Shown here: in pieces, positions 16,692 to 24,234 of the stretch
How positions within the stretch are numbered: position 1 is the first letter of the stretch
Layout: each line of letters opens with the position of its first letter
Source: Acidobacteriota bacterium
GTDB lineage: Bacteria > Acidobacteriota > Terriglobia > Terriglobales > Acidobacteriaceae
Assembly: GCA_003225055.1 (NCBI GenBank)
Contig: QIAU01000208.1
Coordinates: forward strand, 1-38,289
DNA length: 38,289 nucleotides
Direction: 5' to 3'
Translations under genes and position numbers: made by a program
Notes under the pieces: generated by a model
The model's database searches: none
The model's input: the letters and a program-made list of their open reading frames with translations, nothing else
Told to the model about the DNA's origin: nothing

Positions 16692-17270
16692 ATGGCTGAT
16701 AAGAACAATACTGGATTCACCGTCACCGACCGGCGGTTGTTCACGCCGGAAGGCGAACTACGCAAGGACGTCGCGGAAGAACAAGCCCTTCCCGCGCAGA
16801 ACCCCGAGCAAAAAGCGGTGGCGCCGGCACGGGCAACAGGAACAAAAGCTGCTCCCGGGAAAGATATGCCGCCCGCCCCTACCGCCCGGGAACAGCAACA
16901 ACAAGCCGATGCCTATCTGAAATCCGCCAGGGATCTGGATTCCCGTGTAGAACTCAGCGGGCACTCTGCCAAAGACCTGGAGATGACGTTCGAGCGCTTC
17001 CTGGCTTCGCTGTACATGACGGCGATGTTGCAGCTCGGGCTCATGCACGAAGAAGGCGGCCAGCCTCGCATCGACCTGATCGGCGCCCGCCAGACCATCG
17101 ACACGCTCGGCTTGATGGCACAAAAGACCAAGGGTAACCTGACTTCCGCGGAGGAGGGTTTCCTCCAGAACTGCCTGTACGAACTGCGCATGGCCTATGT
17201 GGAAGTAACGAACTCGCTGGCGCATCCGCCGGAACCGCCTGACGCGAAGGCCGCTCCCCACCCTCGATGA
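16692..17270 (+). CDS. DUF1844 domain protein
   Basis: A 192-residue protein whose second half (about 95-180) matches DUF1844: FLASLYMTAMLQLGL, then IDLIGARQTIDTLG and an EEGFLQNCLYELRMAYVEV end. The first 90 residues are polar, Ala/Pro/Gln-rich and probably disordered. The function is not known. It lies between ygfZ and the MBL hydrolase, whose ATG overlaps its TGA by 4 bp, so the three are probably one transcript. It has no signal peptide. Confidence 0.85.
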   Translation: MADKNNTGFTVTDRRLFTPEGELRKDVAEEQALPAQNPEQKAVAPARATGTKAAPGKDMPPAPTAREQQQQADAYLKSARDLDSRVELSGHSAKDLEMTFERFLASLYMTAMLQLGLMHEEGGQPRIDLIGARQTIDTLGLMAQKTKGNLTSAEEGFLQNCLYELRMAYVEVTNSLAHPPEPPDAKAAPHPR

Positions 17271-18037
17271 AAGCCAGACTCACGGTGCTGGGCAGCGGCA
17301 CCTCCATGGGCGTGCCTACCATTGGCTGCGACTGTGCCGTGTGCCATTCGACCGACCCGCGCGATAAACGCACGCGGCCGTCCATCATGATCGAGTACGG
17401 CGGCCGGGTCGTGTTGATCGACACTACTCCTGACTTCCGCGAACAGGCCATTCGCGAGCGCATCAATAAAGTCGACGCTGTCATCTACACCCACACCCAT
17501 GCCGATCACATTCTTGGCATTGACGACCTGCGGCCCTTGAGCTTTCATCGCGAGGGCAAGATTCCCTTGTATGCCCGGCCCAAATCGGCTGAGTTTCTGC
17601 GTAGCATGTTCCGCTATATCTTCGAAGCCGACTACAAGTTCGGCGGCATCGCTCAGGTGGAGCTAAAGCCGATCAACGGCGTGATTGAGTTGTTCGGGGC
17701 ACGCTTTGAGCCCGTCGCAGTGATCCACGGGGACACCGAGATCTACGGATACCGCTTCGGCTCAGCCGCCTATCTTACCGACCATAGCGATATCCCGGAG
17801 CGATCCTTTACCCAACTCAACAATTTGGACATTCTGTTTCTCGATGCACTTCGCCACAAGCCGCATCCGACGCACTCCACGGTGGAGAATTCCTTGCGCA
17901 TCGTGGAGCGAACCAAACCCCAGCGGGCTTTCTTCACGCACATCTGTCATGACTTGGGACATGAAGCAACCAACAGGGCTCTGCCGCCCAACGTGCGTTT
18001 GTCATACGACGGCCTGAAATTAGAGTTTGAGATCTAG
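17267..18037 (+). CDS. MBL-fold metal-dependent hydrolase, PhnP-like
   Basis: A metallo-beta-lactamase-fold hydrolase of 256 residues. The N-terminal VLGSGTSMGVPTIGCDCAVC carries Cys21, Cys23 and Cys26, the structural zinc motif of PhnP-like phosphodiesterases. The catalytic metal motif HTHADH is at 76-81 and a late FTHICHDLGH gives further ligands. PhnP cleaves cyclic ribose phosphates in phosphonate breakdown, but no phn genes are here, so the substrate is open; small cyclic phosphodiesters are the family expectation. The ATG overlaps the DUF1844 stop (ATGA). Confidence 0.85.
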   Translation: MKARLTVLGSGTSMGVPTIGCDCAVCHSTDPRDKRTRPSIMIEYGGRVVLIDTTPDFREQAIRERINKVDAVIYTHTHADHILGIDDLRPLSFHREGKIPLYARPKSAEFLRSMFRYIFEADYKFGGIAQVELKPINGVIELFGARFEPVAVIHGDTEIYGYRFGSAAYLTDHSDIPERSFTQLNNLDILFLDALRHKPHPTHSTVENSLRIVERTKPQRAFFTHICHDLGHEATNRALPPNVRLSYDGLKLEFEI

Positions 18038-18070
18038 CCGGGTGCTGAAAAACGCCGGATTCGCATCAGG

Positions 18071-18150
18071 GCACGTCTTCAGACGTGCGGGAAGTACTCT
18101 TAGCGCCGAGGACGCCAGCAACATCTTGTTCTTCTCGGCGCTCTCGGCGG
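18071..18150. repeat. Intergenic palindromic unit between the MBL gene and ribF
   Basis: GCACGTC-TTCA-GACGTGC (18071-18088) is a perfect 7-bp hairpin with a tetraloop. After it, AGCGCCGAG (18102-18110) and CTCGGCGCT (18134-18142) form a 9-bp perfect inverted repeat with a 23-nt loop, then CTCGGCGG and GTGAAAAA. No T-tract follows. The look is of a dispersed intergenic (REP-like) unit; a role as terminator or ribF leader structure is possible. No second copy of this exact unit lies in the window. Confidence 0.45.
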
Positions 18151-18162
18151 TGAAAAAGTAAC

Positions 18163-19107
18163 ATGCGGGTCTTCCACACACTCGAAGAAGTACCGGAAGA
18201 CTACGGCGCGACCATTCTCAGCGTCGGCAACTTTGACGGCGTACACCGCGCCCACACGCATGTTCTTAAAGACGTAGTCTCACGTGCCCGCAAGAACGGG
18301 GCCAAGGCGGTGGCGGTCACCTTCGAGCCCCATCCCATGCGCATTTTGCGTCCGGACGGCAATCTAAAGCTACTCACTCCGACACCGGAAAAGCTTCGCC
18401 TATTAAAACAAACCGGCCTCGATGCCGTGCTGCTGTTGCCCTTCACGCGTGACCTATCCCTGATGACCGCGCATCAGTTTGCACACAAGGTTCTCAAGCA
18501 TCACCTGCATGCCCAGGAGGTACACGAGGGATACAACTTTCGCTTCGGACATAAGGCCTCAGGAGACGTGTCGCAGCTTTCCGAATTCGGTCGCGAGCTG
18601 GGCTTCCAGGTGAAGGAATATCCGGAAATGAAGCTGCGCGGAGAAAGCGTCTCCAGCAGCCACATCCGCAAACTTCTTTCCGACGGACGGGTGAGCCGGG
18701 CGCGCCATCTGCTGGGCCGGCCCTTCAGTATCCTTTCCACACCGGGCCGCGGCCGCGGCTATGGCTCCCGGTACACGGTTCCCACCATTAATCTCAGCCG
18801 GTACGAGGAACTGGTGCCTAGGGACGGCGTCTACATAACCAGCACTCGTGTCGGGCAGGAATGCTTCGATTCTGTGACCAACATCGGCAGTCGCCCAACC
18901 TTTGGCGCAGAATCTTTCGCCATCGAAACCCACCTGCTCGACTTTCATCCCATCGAACTTACAGCCGAAACCGAGGTCGAGATCTATTTCCTGGATCGGC
19001 TGCGCAACGAGATCAAGTTTCCTTCCGTCGACGCCTTGCGCGAGCAGATCGTACGAGATGTGAATAAGTCTCGACGGTACTTCCACCTGCTCAAGCTGCA
19101 GAAATAA
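18163..19107 (+). CDS. ribF: Bifunctional riboflavin kinase / FAD synthetase RibF
   Basis: RibF phosphorylates riboflavin to FMN and adenylates FMN to FAD in the cytoplasm. The 314-residue protein has the N-terminal nucleotidyltransferase domain (about 1-160) with SVGNFDGVHRAH and SSSHIRKLL, then the C-terminal kinase domain (about 185-310) with GRGRGYGSRYTVPTINL and FAIETHLLDF. The length is that of the family. No FMN riboswitch is visible in the 125-bp leader, which instead holds the palindromic unit. It ends facing the MFS transporter gene. Confidence 0.93.
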   Translation: MRVFHTLEEVPEDYGATILSVGNFDGVHRAHTHVLKDVVSRARKNGAKAVAVTFEPHPMRILRPDGNLKLLTPTPEKLRLLKQTGLDAVLLLPFTRDLSLMTAHQFAHKVLKHHLHAQEVHEGYNFRFGHKASGDVSQLSEFGRELGFQVKEYPEMKLRGESVSSSHIRKLLSDGRVSRARHLLGRPFSILSTPGRGRGYGSRYTVPTINLSRYEELVPRDGVYITSTRVGQECFDSVTNIGSRPTFGAESFAIETHLLDFHPIELTAETEVEIYFLDRLRNEIKFPSVDALREQIVRDVNKSRRYFHLLKLQK

Positions 19108-19190
19108 TTTCCCATGGCCCGTTGCCAATTGCCCAGTTTAAGGCCCAGAGCGCAGCCCATTCCTCTGGCTTAAGTGGGCAATGGGAAATC
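19108..19190. terminator. Imperfect long inverted repeat between ribF and the MFS gene
   Basis: TTTCCCAT at 19109-19116 pairs with ATGGGAAA near 19183-19190, and TTGCCCAGTTTAAG pairs imperfectly with CTTAAGTGGGCAA. The convergent position suits a two-way terminator. The left arm includes TTGCCAATTGCC (19122-19133), which recurs at 22265 and, inverted, at 22645. Confidence 0.35.
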
Positions 19191-19204
19191 GGCGATCGCC
19201 AATC

Positions 19205-20497
19205 CTACTCGTAGACCTGTAATTGCTTCCCTCTCGTCTCGGGCAACAGCGCGACGGCCAGAATCATGATCAGATATGCACTGACGGCAAACAAAGCGAT
19301 GGCCCGTCCCAGCGGGATGCGGGCCCCCAAATAGCCCACCAGCGTGGGAAAGAGCGCGCCGATGCCACGGCCGAAATTGTAAGAGAAGCCTTGACCCGAA
19401 CCGCGCAGGCGCGTGGGAAACAATTCCGTCAGAAACGCCCCCATGGGGCTGAACGAACCGGAAGCGAAAAATCCCAGCGGGAATCCCAGCGCCAGCATGC
19501 CTTGGTTGCTGATGGGAAGGTAGGTATAAGCCGCAACCGCTAGGAACGAACACATAGCGTAGAGAATCAGGGTACGCCTTCGGCCCAACCGGTCCGTGAG
19601 GTAGGCACCGACCATATATCCAGCAAAGGAGCCCGCGATTACCACGATCAGGTATGCGCCCGTGTTGAACACTGATAATCCGCGAACCGTCTTGAGATAG
19701 GTTGGCAGCCAGGTGGTAATGGCGTAATAGCCGCCTTGCGCACCGATTGCCATGAACGACGTAAGCACCGTGATGCGCAGCAACGACGGGCCAAAGATCT
19801 CCAGAAAGTGGCTCCGGCTCCCCTGCTCGACGACCTCGCGGGTTTTCCTGTACACCTCGGGTTCGGGAACAAAGCTGCGGATATAAAACACCAGCATGGC
19901 CGGCAGGATGCCGATCCAGAACATGGCCCGCCAGGCGATGGTCGGCGGCAAAGCCGAGAACAGAAATGTGTAGAAAATCGCCGCCAGGCCCCAACCGATC
20001 GCCCAGCCTCCCTGCACCGTTCCTACCGCCCTGCCCCGTTGTTGCGCGCGAATGGTTTCTCCCATCAGGACCGATCCCACCGCCCACTCGCCCCCAAAAC
20101 CGAAACCTTGCAATCCTCGTGTGAGCATCAGTTGCCAAAAAGAATTGGTGAATCCGCTGAGAAAGGTAAAGAACGCGAACCAGGCAATGGTGATCTGGAG
20201 GATGCGCACACGCCCAAAACGATCGGAGAGCAATCCTGCCAGCCAACCGCCCACCGCGGAGATCAGCAGGGTGGCCGACGCCAGCCATCCTGCCTGGCCC
20301 TTGCTGATCTGCCAGGCCGCCATCAGGCTAGGAATGACGAAGCTGTAGACCATCACGTCCATGCCATCCAGGGCCCAGCCACCAAAGGTAGCGATCAAAG
20401 TGCTCCGTTCGGTGGGAGTGAGCTCGGCCAGCCATGAGCCTTCGGCTTCGGCTGTAGTCGGATTTTGTTCCCCCCGGTGAGAAGGAAATGTGGGCAC
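19205..20497 (-). CDS. MFS transporter (AAHS/sugar-acid symporter-like)
   Basis: A major facilitator protein of about 430 residues with twelve predicted helices. The loop-2/3 motif GLLSDRFGRVRIL and its repeat GAYLTDRLGRRRTLI mark the two halves, and GGWALDGMDVMVYSFVIPS in helix 1 is like the aromatic-acid/sialate H+ symporter group. The substrate cannot be set from sequence. The first in-frame codon is a TTG at 20545 without a ribosome site; I prefer the GTG at 20497, which has AGGCGA upstream. It follows the DMT gene on the same strand after a gap of about 115 bp and may be co-transcribed with it. Confidence 0.8.
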   Translation of the reverse strand: MPTFPSHRGEQNPTTAEAEGSWLAELTPTERSTLIATFGGWALDGMDVMVYSFVIPSLMAAWQISKGQAGWLASATLLISAVGGWLAGLLSDRFGRVRILQITIAWFAFFTFLSGFTNSFWQLMLTRGLQGFGFGGEWAVGSVLMGETIRAQQRGRAVGTVQGGWAIGWGLAAIFYTFLFSALPPTIAWRAMFWIGILPAMLVFYIRSFVPEPEVYRKTREVVEQGSRSHFLEIFGPSLLRITVLTSFMAIGAQGGYYAITTWLPTYLKTVRGLSVFNTGAYLIVVIAGSFAGYMVGAYLTDRLGRRRTLILYAMCSFLAVAAYTYLPISNQGMLALGFPLGFFASGSFSPMGAFLTELFPTRLRGSGQGFSYNFGRGIGALFPTLVGYLGARIPLGRAIALFAVSAYLIMILAVALLPETRGKQLQVYE

Positions 20498-20613
20498 GAC
20501 GCTTCGCCTGTAGACGAGTGCACGATTATTGCAGGAAGCTTGCAAAAATCAAGGCGCTGGGCAACGGGGGAGTGGCGATGCCGTTTCTTGGCAACCGCTG
20601 CCACCTTGAAACC

Positions 20614-21570
20614 TTACTCCATTGGTTCGACCAGGGCGGCCTCTTCGCGGCTTGCCCCATCTGGCATCTCGACCAGAATAATTGCCGCCAGCACGATGAT
20701 AACCCCTAAGGCTTGCAACGGACGCACGCCTTCGCCCAGCACAACCGCCGCAATCACAATCGAAAACACCGGCTCCAGGCAGCTGCCCACGATCGCGCTG
20801 GTCGCATCCAGGTGCTGCAGGCCCGCGAAATACAGCGAGAAGGGCAGCAAAACCGAGGTCATGGCGAACACCACCAGGAACAGCCACTGACCAGCTTCGT
20901 ATTGCGCCGCCACAATCTTCCAGGGAGGGTTGACAACAATCCAGAACGCTGTGGCACTGGCCAGCGTATAAAGCAAAATCTTCCAGCGATCGTGGCGCGC
21001 CAGGATGTCGTGTCCGCCCAGGTTGTAGAACGCAAACGAAAAGGAGGCTAAAACCGCAGCCATCAATCCCAGCGCATTGCTGCGGAATCCGCCACCCCCA
21101 ACCCCGATAGCCAAGGCGCTGCCCAACACGGCAAGGGCAACGGCGGTCACGCGCTGCACCGTCGCCTTCTGCTGCCCACGCGCTACCAAGTAGAGCAAGA
21201 CCCAGGCTGGTGCGGTGTACTGCAAAATGATGGCTGTGGCTACGTTGGTCTTCTGGATGGCGAGATAGTAGAAATAATTGGAGGCGGCGACACCGAGAAT
21301 TCCGAGCAGAATCGTGTGCAGTAAATCCCTGCGCGGCAGTTGAAGTCCCTTTCGGCCGCGAAGCAACAGCAGTATTACCAGCAGCACGAAAAAGGAAAAG
21401 GTAGTTCGGCTTTGAGCCAGGATCATGGGGTCGATCGGCCGCAGCGCCTGTCCTCCGGGTATCAACCGCCCGGTAAAAACCGCTCTCCCCAGGGTGGCAG
21501 AAATTCCCCAGAAAAAAGTTGCTGTGCCGATGTAGAGAAATCCGCGGACGGGATGCGCTTTAGGTGGCAA
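20614..21570 (-). CDS. DMT-superfamily (EamA) transporter
   Basis: A drug/metabolite transporter of 318 residues with ten hydrophobic segments in two EamA halves (about 10-150 and 160-305). The first helix contains GTATFFWGISATLGR and the last helix of each half is rich in Gly/Ala. Substrates of this family are often amino acids or metabolites and cannot be named here. The likely start is TTG at 21570; it overlaps the last 11 bases of the glutaredoxin-like gene, so translation is probably coupled to reading through that gene's in-frame TGA. No other start codon is near the first helix. Confidence 0.85.
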   Translation of the reverse strand: MPPKAHPVRGFLYIGTATFFWGISATLGRAVFTGRLIPGGQALRPIDPMILAQSRTTFSFFVLLVILLLLRGRKGLQLPRRDLLHTILLGILGVAASNYFYYLAIQKTNVATAIILQYTAPAWVLLYLVARGQQKATVQRVTAVALAVLGSALAIGVGGGGFRSNALGLMAAVLASFSFAFYNLGGHDILARHDRWKILLYTLASATAFWIVVNPPWKIVAAQYEAGQWLFLVVFAMTSVLLPFSLYFAGLQHLDATSAIVGSCLEPVFSIVIAAVVLGEGVRPLQALGVIIVLAAIILVEMPDGASREEAALVEPME

Positions 21571-21796
21571 GCAGTTGGTCCAGCCGGTCCGGATCGAAGC
21601 CGATGATCACCTCTTCCCCAATCACAGTCGTTGGGGTCGAGCGGCTGCCATATTTATAAACCAGATCACGCACGGCAGAGGGATGGAGCTTGATGTCCCG
21701 CTCTTCGTAGTCGATACCCCTTCCCGAGAGGTAGGCCTGAAGCCATTCGCAGGGCGGTCAACCGGGTTGCGTGAAGATGACGACCTTTTTGCTCAT
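21560..21796 (-). CDS. Glutaredoxin-like selenoprotein candidate with UGA at the first active-site Cys (UPPC)
   Basis: The frame from ATG 21796 to TAA 21560 encodes 78 residues with one in-frame TGA (21758-21760) at position 13. The residues around it read TQPG-U-PPCEWLQAYLSGRG, exactly where glutaredoxins have CPPC. The rest is family-like and undamaged: KYGSRSTPTTVIG with the cis-proline STPT near 53-56, and EEVIIGFDPDRLDQLL at the end. Length equals that of short glutaredoxin/NrdH proteins. A stem-loop lies 24 nt after the TGA. Selenocysteine is the simplest reading, giving a reactive selenol reductase; a TGC-to-TGA nonsense mutation or sequencing error is the alternative. The ATG has GAGG directly before it, and an in-frame TAA upstream fixes this start. 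The gene lies 37 bp after osmC and overlaps the DMT gene. Confidence 0.8.
21715..21733 (-). promoter_or_regulatory. Candidate bacterial SECIS stem-loop
   Basis: On the minus strand UACCUCU (21733-21727) pairs with AGGGGUA (21721-21715) in seven consecutive pairs, one of them U-G, around the loop CGGGA (21726-21722). The loop starts 32 nt after the UGA and has G as its second base, which fits the loose bacterial SECIS rules as I recall them (short stem, small loop with an early G, about 15-40 nt from UGA). A 3-bp hairpin GGC-UUCAG-GCC lies just before it. SECIS elements bind SelB to direct selenocysteine insertion. Confidence 0.6.
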
Positions 21797-21833
21797 CCTC
21801 GTGTCAGACGCATATTAGCGCATATGGGGAGCA

Positions 21834-22238
21834 CTATTTTTCACCGTATTCGATCTCGAAGGTGATTTTAGCAGTCTTGCCCAGCATGGCAGCTACCGAA
21901 CAGTACTTTTCCTCGGAGAGCCGGACCGCATCTTCCATGGCCTTGCGCGAAACCTTTCCGCCCACCCGGTAAGTAAGCCTGATCTCGGTGTAGACCGTGG
22001 GCGGACTGGCCGCTCGTTCCGCCTGCGCCTGTACTTCCAGGCTGGTGAACGGTTCCCGCTTCTTGCGCAGGATGTTGACGACATCGGCAGCCGTGCAGCC
22101 GCACAGGCCAATCAGAACCAGTTCCATGGGGCTGTTGGCCGTCTTCTCCTTGGCAGCGTCTATTACCACGGCATGGCCGCTGGAGGCTATAGCAAGGAAG
22201 CGCTCACTGTCGGTCCAAGCTGCTCGGGCTTTGGTCAT
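21834..22238 (-). CDS. OsmC/YhfA-family peroxiredoxin-like protein
   Basis: An OsmC-fold protein of 134 residues. Members reduce organic and fatty-acid hydroperoxides with two cysteines. Here GLCGCTAADVV carries Cys46 and Cys48, of which Cys48 aligns with the peroxidatic Cys of the GCT motif, and EKYCSVAAML carries the resolving Cys113. NSPMELVLIGL precedes the first, as in the family. I chose ATG 22238 because AAGGGGA stands just before it; the longer in-frame version adds 24 residues that cross an inverted repeat. The next gene downstream is the selenocysteine-type glutaredoxin candidate, a possible reductant for it. That pairing is inference from position. Confidence 0.88.
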   Translation of the reverse strand: MTKARAAWTDSERFLAIASSGHAVVIDAAKEKTANSPMELVLIGLCGCTAADVVNILRKKREPFTSLEVQAQAERAASPPTVYTEIRLTYRVGGKVSRKAMEDAVRLSEEKYCSVAAMLGKTAKITFEIEYGEK

Positions 22239-22677
22239 TTCCCCTTGCCTTTCTGGATTGCTGGTTGCCAATTGCCGATTGTTTTTCTTGGCCGTGCGGC
22301 GCGAAGCCACGAAAACTGCTGTGAGCTCGTCGGCTTCCGAAATCAGGGCCTACCAATCTCTCTGACCCGACCAGACTCTCATCGGTCAACAATTTGAGCC
22401 CGGACAGTCTCATCAGCTTCCGCCTCGACGATGCCAGCTTGAAAACAAATTCCGCTCGCGGGCGCACCCGACCAGCAGCCCGCTCGTTGGCGGCTAGCGA
22501 TGTACCTGAGCCCAGCAACTGGTTTTGGATCCCGCGCGTCAGGGCAACGGGGCCCAGACCGAAACCATTTTAGTATCCGCAGCGCAAACATTGTGGTTGG
22601 GTTCTTCAGATCCTCGGCGCTCACTCCCCTGCTGTCCTCCAATCGGCAATTGGCAATTGGGCTGTGACCGGCGAACC
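22239..22677. other. 439-bp gene-free stretch
   Basis: This lies between the osmC start and the CDF transporter end. I find no convincing gene on either strand: the open frames (22204-22518 and 22379-22642, minus) have no family resemblance and no ribosome site. It is bracketed by the 17-bp inverted repeat described separately. No tRNA T-loop motif is seen. It should hold the osmC promoter, but I cannot place it. A degraded gene or small mobile unit is possible. Confidence 0.5.
22265..22656. repeat. 17-bp perfect inverted repeat bracketing the gene-free stretch
   Basis: TTGCCAATTGCCGATTG at 22265-22281 is the exact reverse complement of CAATCGGCAATTGGCAA at 22640-22656, with 358 bp between. 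The core TTGCCAATTGCC recurs at 19122-19133. The unit may be a dispersed intergenic repeat or the ends of a small non-autonomous element. I see no flanking target duplication. Confidence 0.55.
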
Positions 22678-24108
22678 TCAGCGCCGGTTATCCGTCTGCG
22701 GCTCGGGGTGTATCAGCACGCGGAAGAGCTCCGGCGCGTCCTGCTTGAAGCGAATTTCCAGAGCGGTCTGGATGTCGTGCACCCGCGACAGCGGCAGGTC
22801 ATCGGACATCGTGCAATGGCAGGAAACGTACAGCCGGTCGCGCACTCGCTTGAATTTCACGTCATGCATGTCCACGATTTCCGGGAACTCGGCGACGACG
22901 GCCTTCAGGCGCCGTTCCAGGCGGCGATCTCGTACCACTTCATCTCCGCTTTCAATCGTCGCCGGTTCGCTTTCGATGTGAGTCAGGATGGAGGAGATTT
23001 CCGGTACATCCCGCCGAATCTCCGCTTCCAGGAGCGTTACCCGGTCGTGAGCCTCCAGCAAAGTAAGCCGCTCATCCAGCTCCAGATGTTGTTCGACGTG
23101 AAGACGCCCACTCAGATCCTGCACGCTGACATCGTGCACATTGAAATTGTGCCGCGTCGCCACGGCCCGAATGCGGTCGAAGATGTTCTCGCCGTGCAAA
23201 GCCCTCGGGATCGAGTGCACGACGACGTCGGCGTCGGGCAGAACGCTGTGGACCGCAATTGTGACCGAGTCCACCATCTGTTCGGAGCGCTGGAAAGTGA
23301 CATTGCGCGCCAGACCAATCGACAAGTCGGCAAAATACCGGTTTCCCGCTCTCCGGATGCGGACGCGATCTACTTCCAGCACTCCGTCCACTTCGGAAAC
23401 CGCAGCGATGATCTTGGAACGCACTCCGGAGGGAGCGGCATCCAGTAAAGCGTCGACAGTCTTCCGCGCCAGACGCCAGCTGACATAGACGATCACCCCC
23501 GCCACAACCAGCGCCGCGACCGGGTCGGCGTCCCCTAACCAACCCACTCCGTAGGTTCGGCCCAAGATCACCAGGACCAGACCAAGCACCACGACCGCGC
23601 TGGACCAGATATCGGTCGAAAAATGGAGCGCGTCCGCTTCCAGAGCCTGGCTGTCATACTTCGCCGCAATCCGCCCCAAGGCGCGCGAGCGCCAGTAGTC
23701 GACAATCATGGAAAGACACATCACGCCAAAGGCGGCCAGGCTGGGCTCGATCTTCACATGGCGATAGAAGAGACGCAGCCCCGCTTCGTAAACGATCGCC
23801 ACGCACGTCAGCAGCAACAGACCGGTTTCAAGGAAGGCAGAGAAGTTCTCGATTTTGCCATGGCCATACTGGTGGTCAGCATCGGCGGGTTTGTCGGAAA
23901 CGCGGATCGAGAAGAAGGTAACCAGCGCCGCGACCAAATCCAACCCGGAATGCGCGGCTTCTGACAAGATTCCCAGGCTGCCCGTGCTGCTGCCCACCAC
24001 GATCTTCAGCGACGTGATGGCGATTGCCGCCAGCACAGAATTGCCGGCCACTCCGCGCTTCTCGGCGCGCATCGATTCCGGGCTGAGCCCGGCGGGTGTT
24101 CCCGACAT
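22678..24108 (-). CDS. Cation diffusion facilitator transporter with three C-terminal dimerisation-like domains
   Basis: A CDF-family metal/proton antiporter of 476 residues. Six helices occupy about 20-215. The transport site is H53-x3-D57 (AAHSGLD) in helix 2 and H162-x3-D166 (LHFSTD) in helix 5, the HD-HD pattern usually linked with zinc. HQYGHGKIE follows helix 2. After the membrane part come three consecutive segments that each look like the cytoplasmic ferredoxin-like dimerisation domain: about 227-300, 308-380 and 395-470; most family members have one. ATG 24108 is chosen; an upstream start at 24204 would run into the divergent promoter. It may be a metal-sensing exporter with extra regulatory domains. 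Confidence 0.85.
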   Translation of the reverse strand: MSGTPAGLSPESMRAEKRGVAGNSVLAAIAITSLKIVVGSSTGSLGILSEAAHSGLDLVAALVTFFSIRVSDKPADADHQYGHGKIENFSAFLETGLLLLTCVAIVYEAGLRLFYRHVKIEPSLAAFGVMCLSMIVDYWRSRALGRIAAKYDSQALEADALHFSTDIWSSAVVVLGLVLVILGRTYGVGWLGDADPVAALVVAGVIVYVSWRLARKTVDALLDAAPSGVRSKIIAAVSEVDGVLEVDRVRIRRAGNRYFADLSIGLARNVTFQRSEQMVDSVTIAVHSVLPDADVVVHSIPRALHGENIFDRIRAVATRHNFNVHDVSVQDLSGRLHVEQHLELDERLTLLEAHDRVTLLEAEIRRDVPEISSILTHIESEPATIESGDEVVRDRRLERRLKAVVAEFPEIVDMHDVKFKRVRDRLYVSCHCTMSDDLPLSRVHDIQTALEIRFKQDAPELFRVLIHPEPQTDNRR

Positions 24109-24194
24109 AGCGGCATTATCGCTGGTCGACAGTTGCCCCGCCAAGCCCACGTCGCACCCACGTACCCTGCGCTGATGGAAGCTCTGTGCTACGA

Positions 24195-24203
24195 TGCTAT
24201 ACA
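24195..24203 (+). promoter_or_regulatory. Extended -10 TGCTATACA for the foldase gene
   Basis: TG-C-TATACA is an extended -10 box 31 nt before the ATG at 24235, giving a leader of about 25 nt that includes the GAGGAGA ribosome site near 24217-24223. No clear -35 is present, as expected for extended -10 promoters. The region also serves the divergent CDF gene. Confidence 0.45.
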
Positions 24204-24234
24204 TCCCGAAATACCCGAGGAGATCAGTTTATTT

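Noticed and set aside
18038-18162. FMN riboswitch before ribF
   Set aside because: The leader holds a palindromic unit and lacks the conserved RFN-element blocks.
21560-21796. Pseudogene reading of the glutaredoxin-like gene
   Set aside because: Only one stop interrupts it, exactly at the active-site Cys, the rest is intact, and a fitting stem-loop follows; selenocysteine explains this better, though sequencing error cannot be excluded.
22204-22642. Two minus-strand open frames (104 and 87 codons) before osmC
   Set aside because: No ribosome site, no family likeness, and they run through the inverted repeat; composition looks non-coding.
22525-23448. 307-codon plus-strand frame
   Set aside because: Antisense shadow of the CDF transporter, whose motifs are clear on the other strand.
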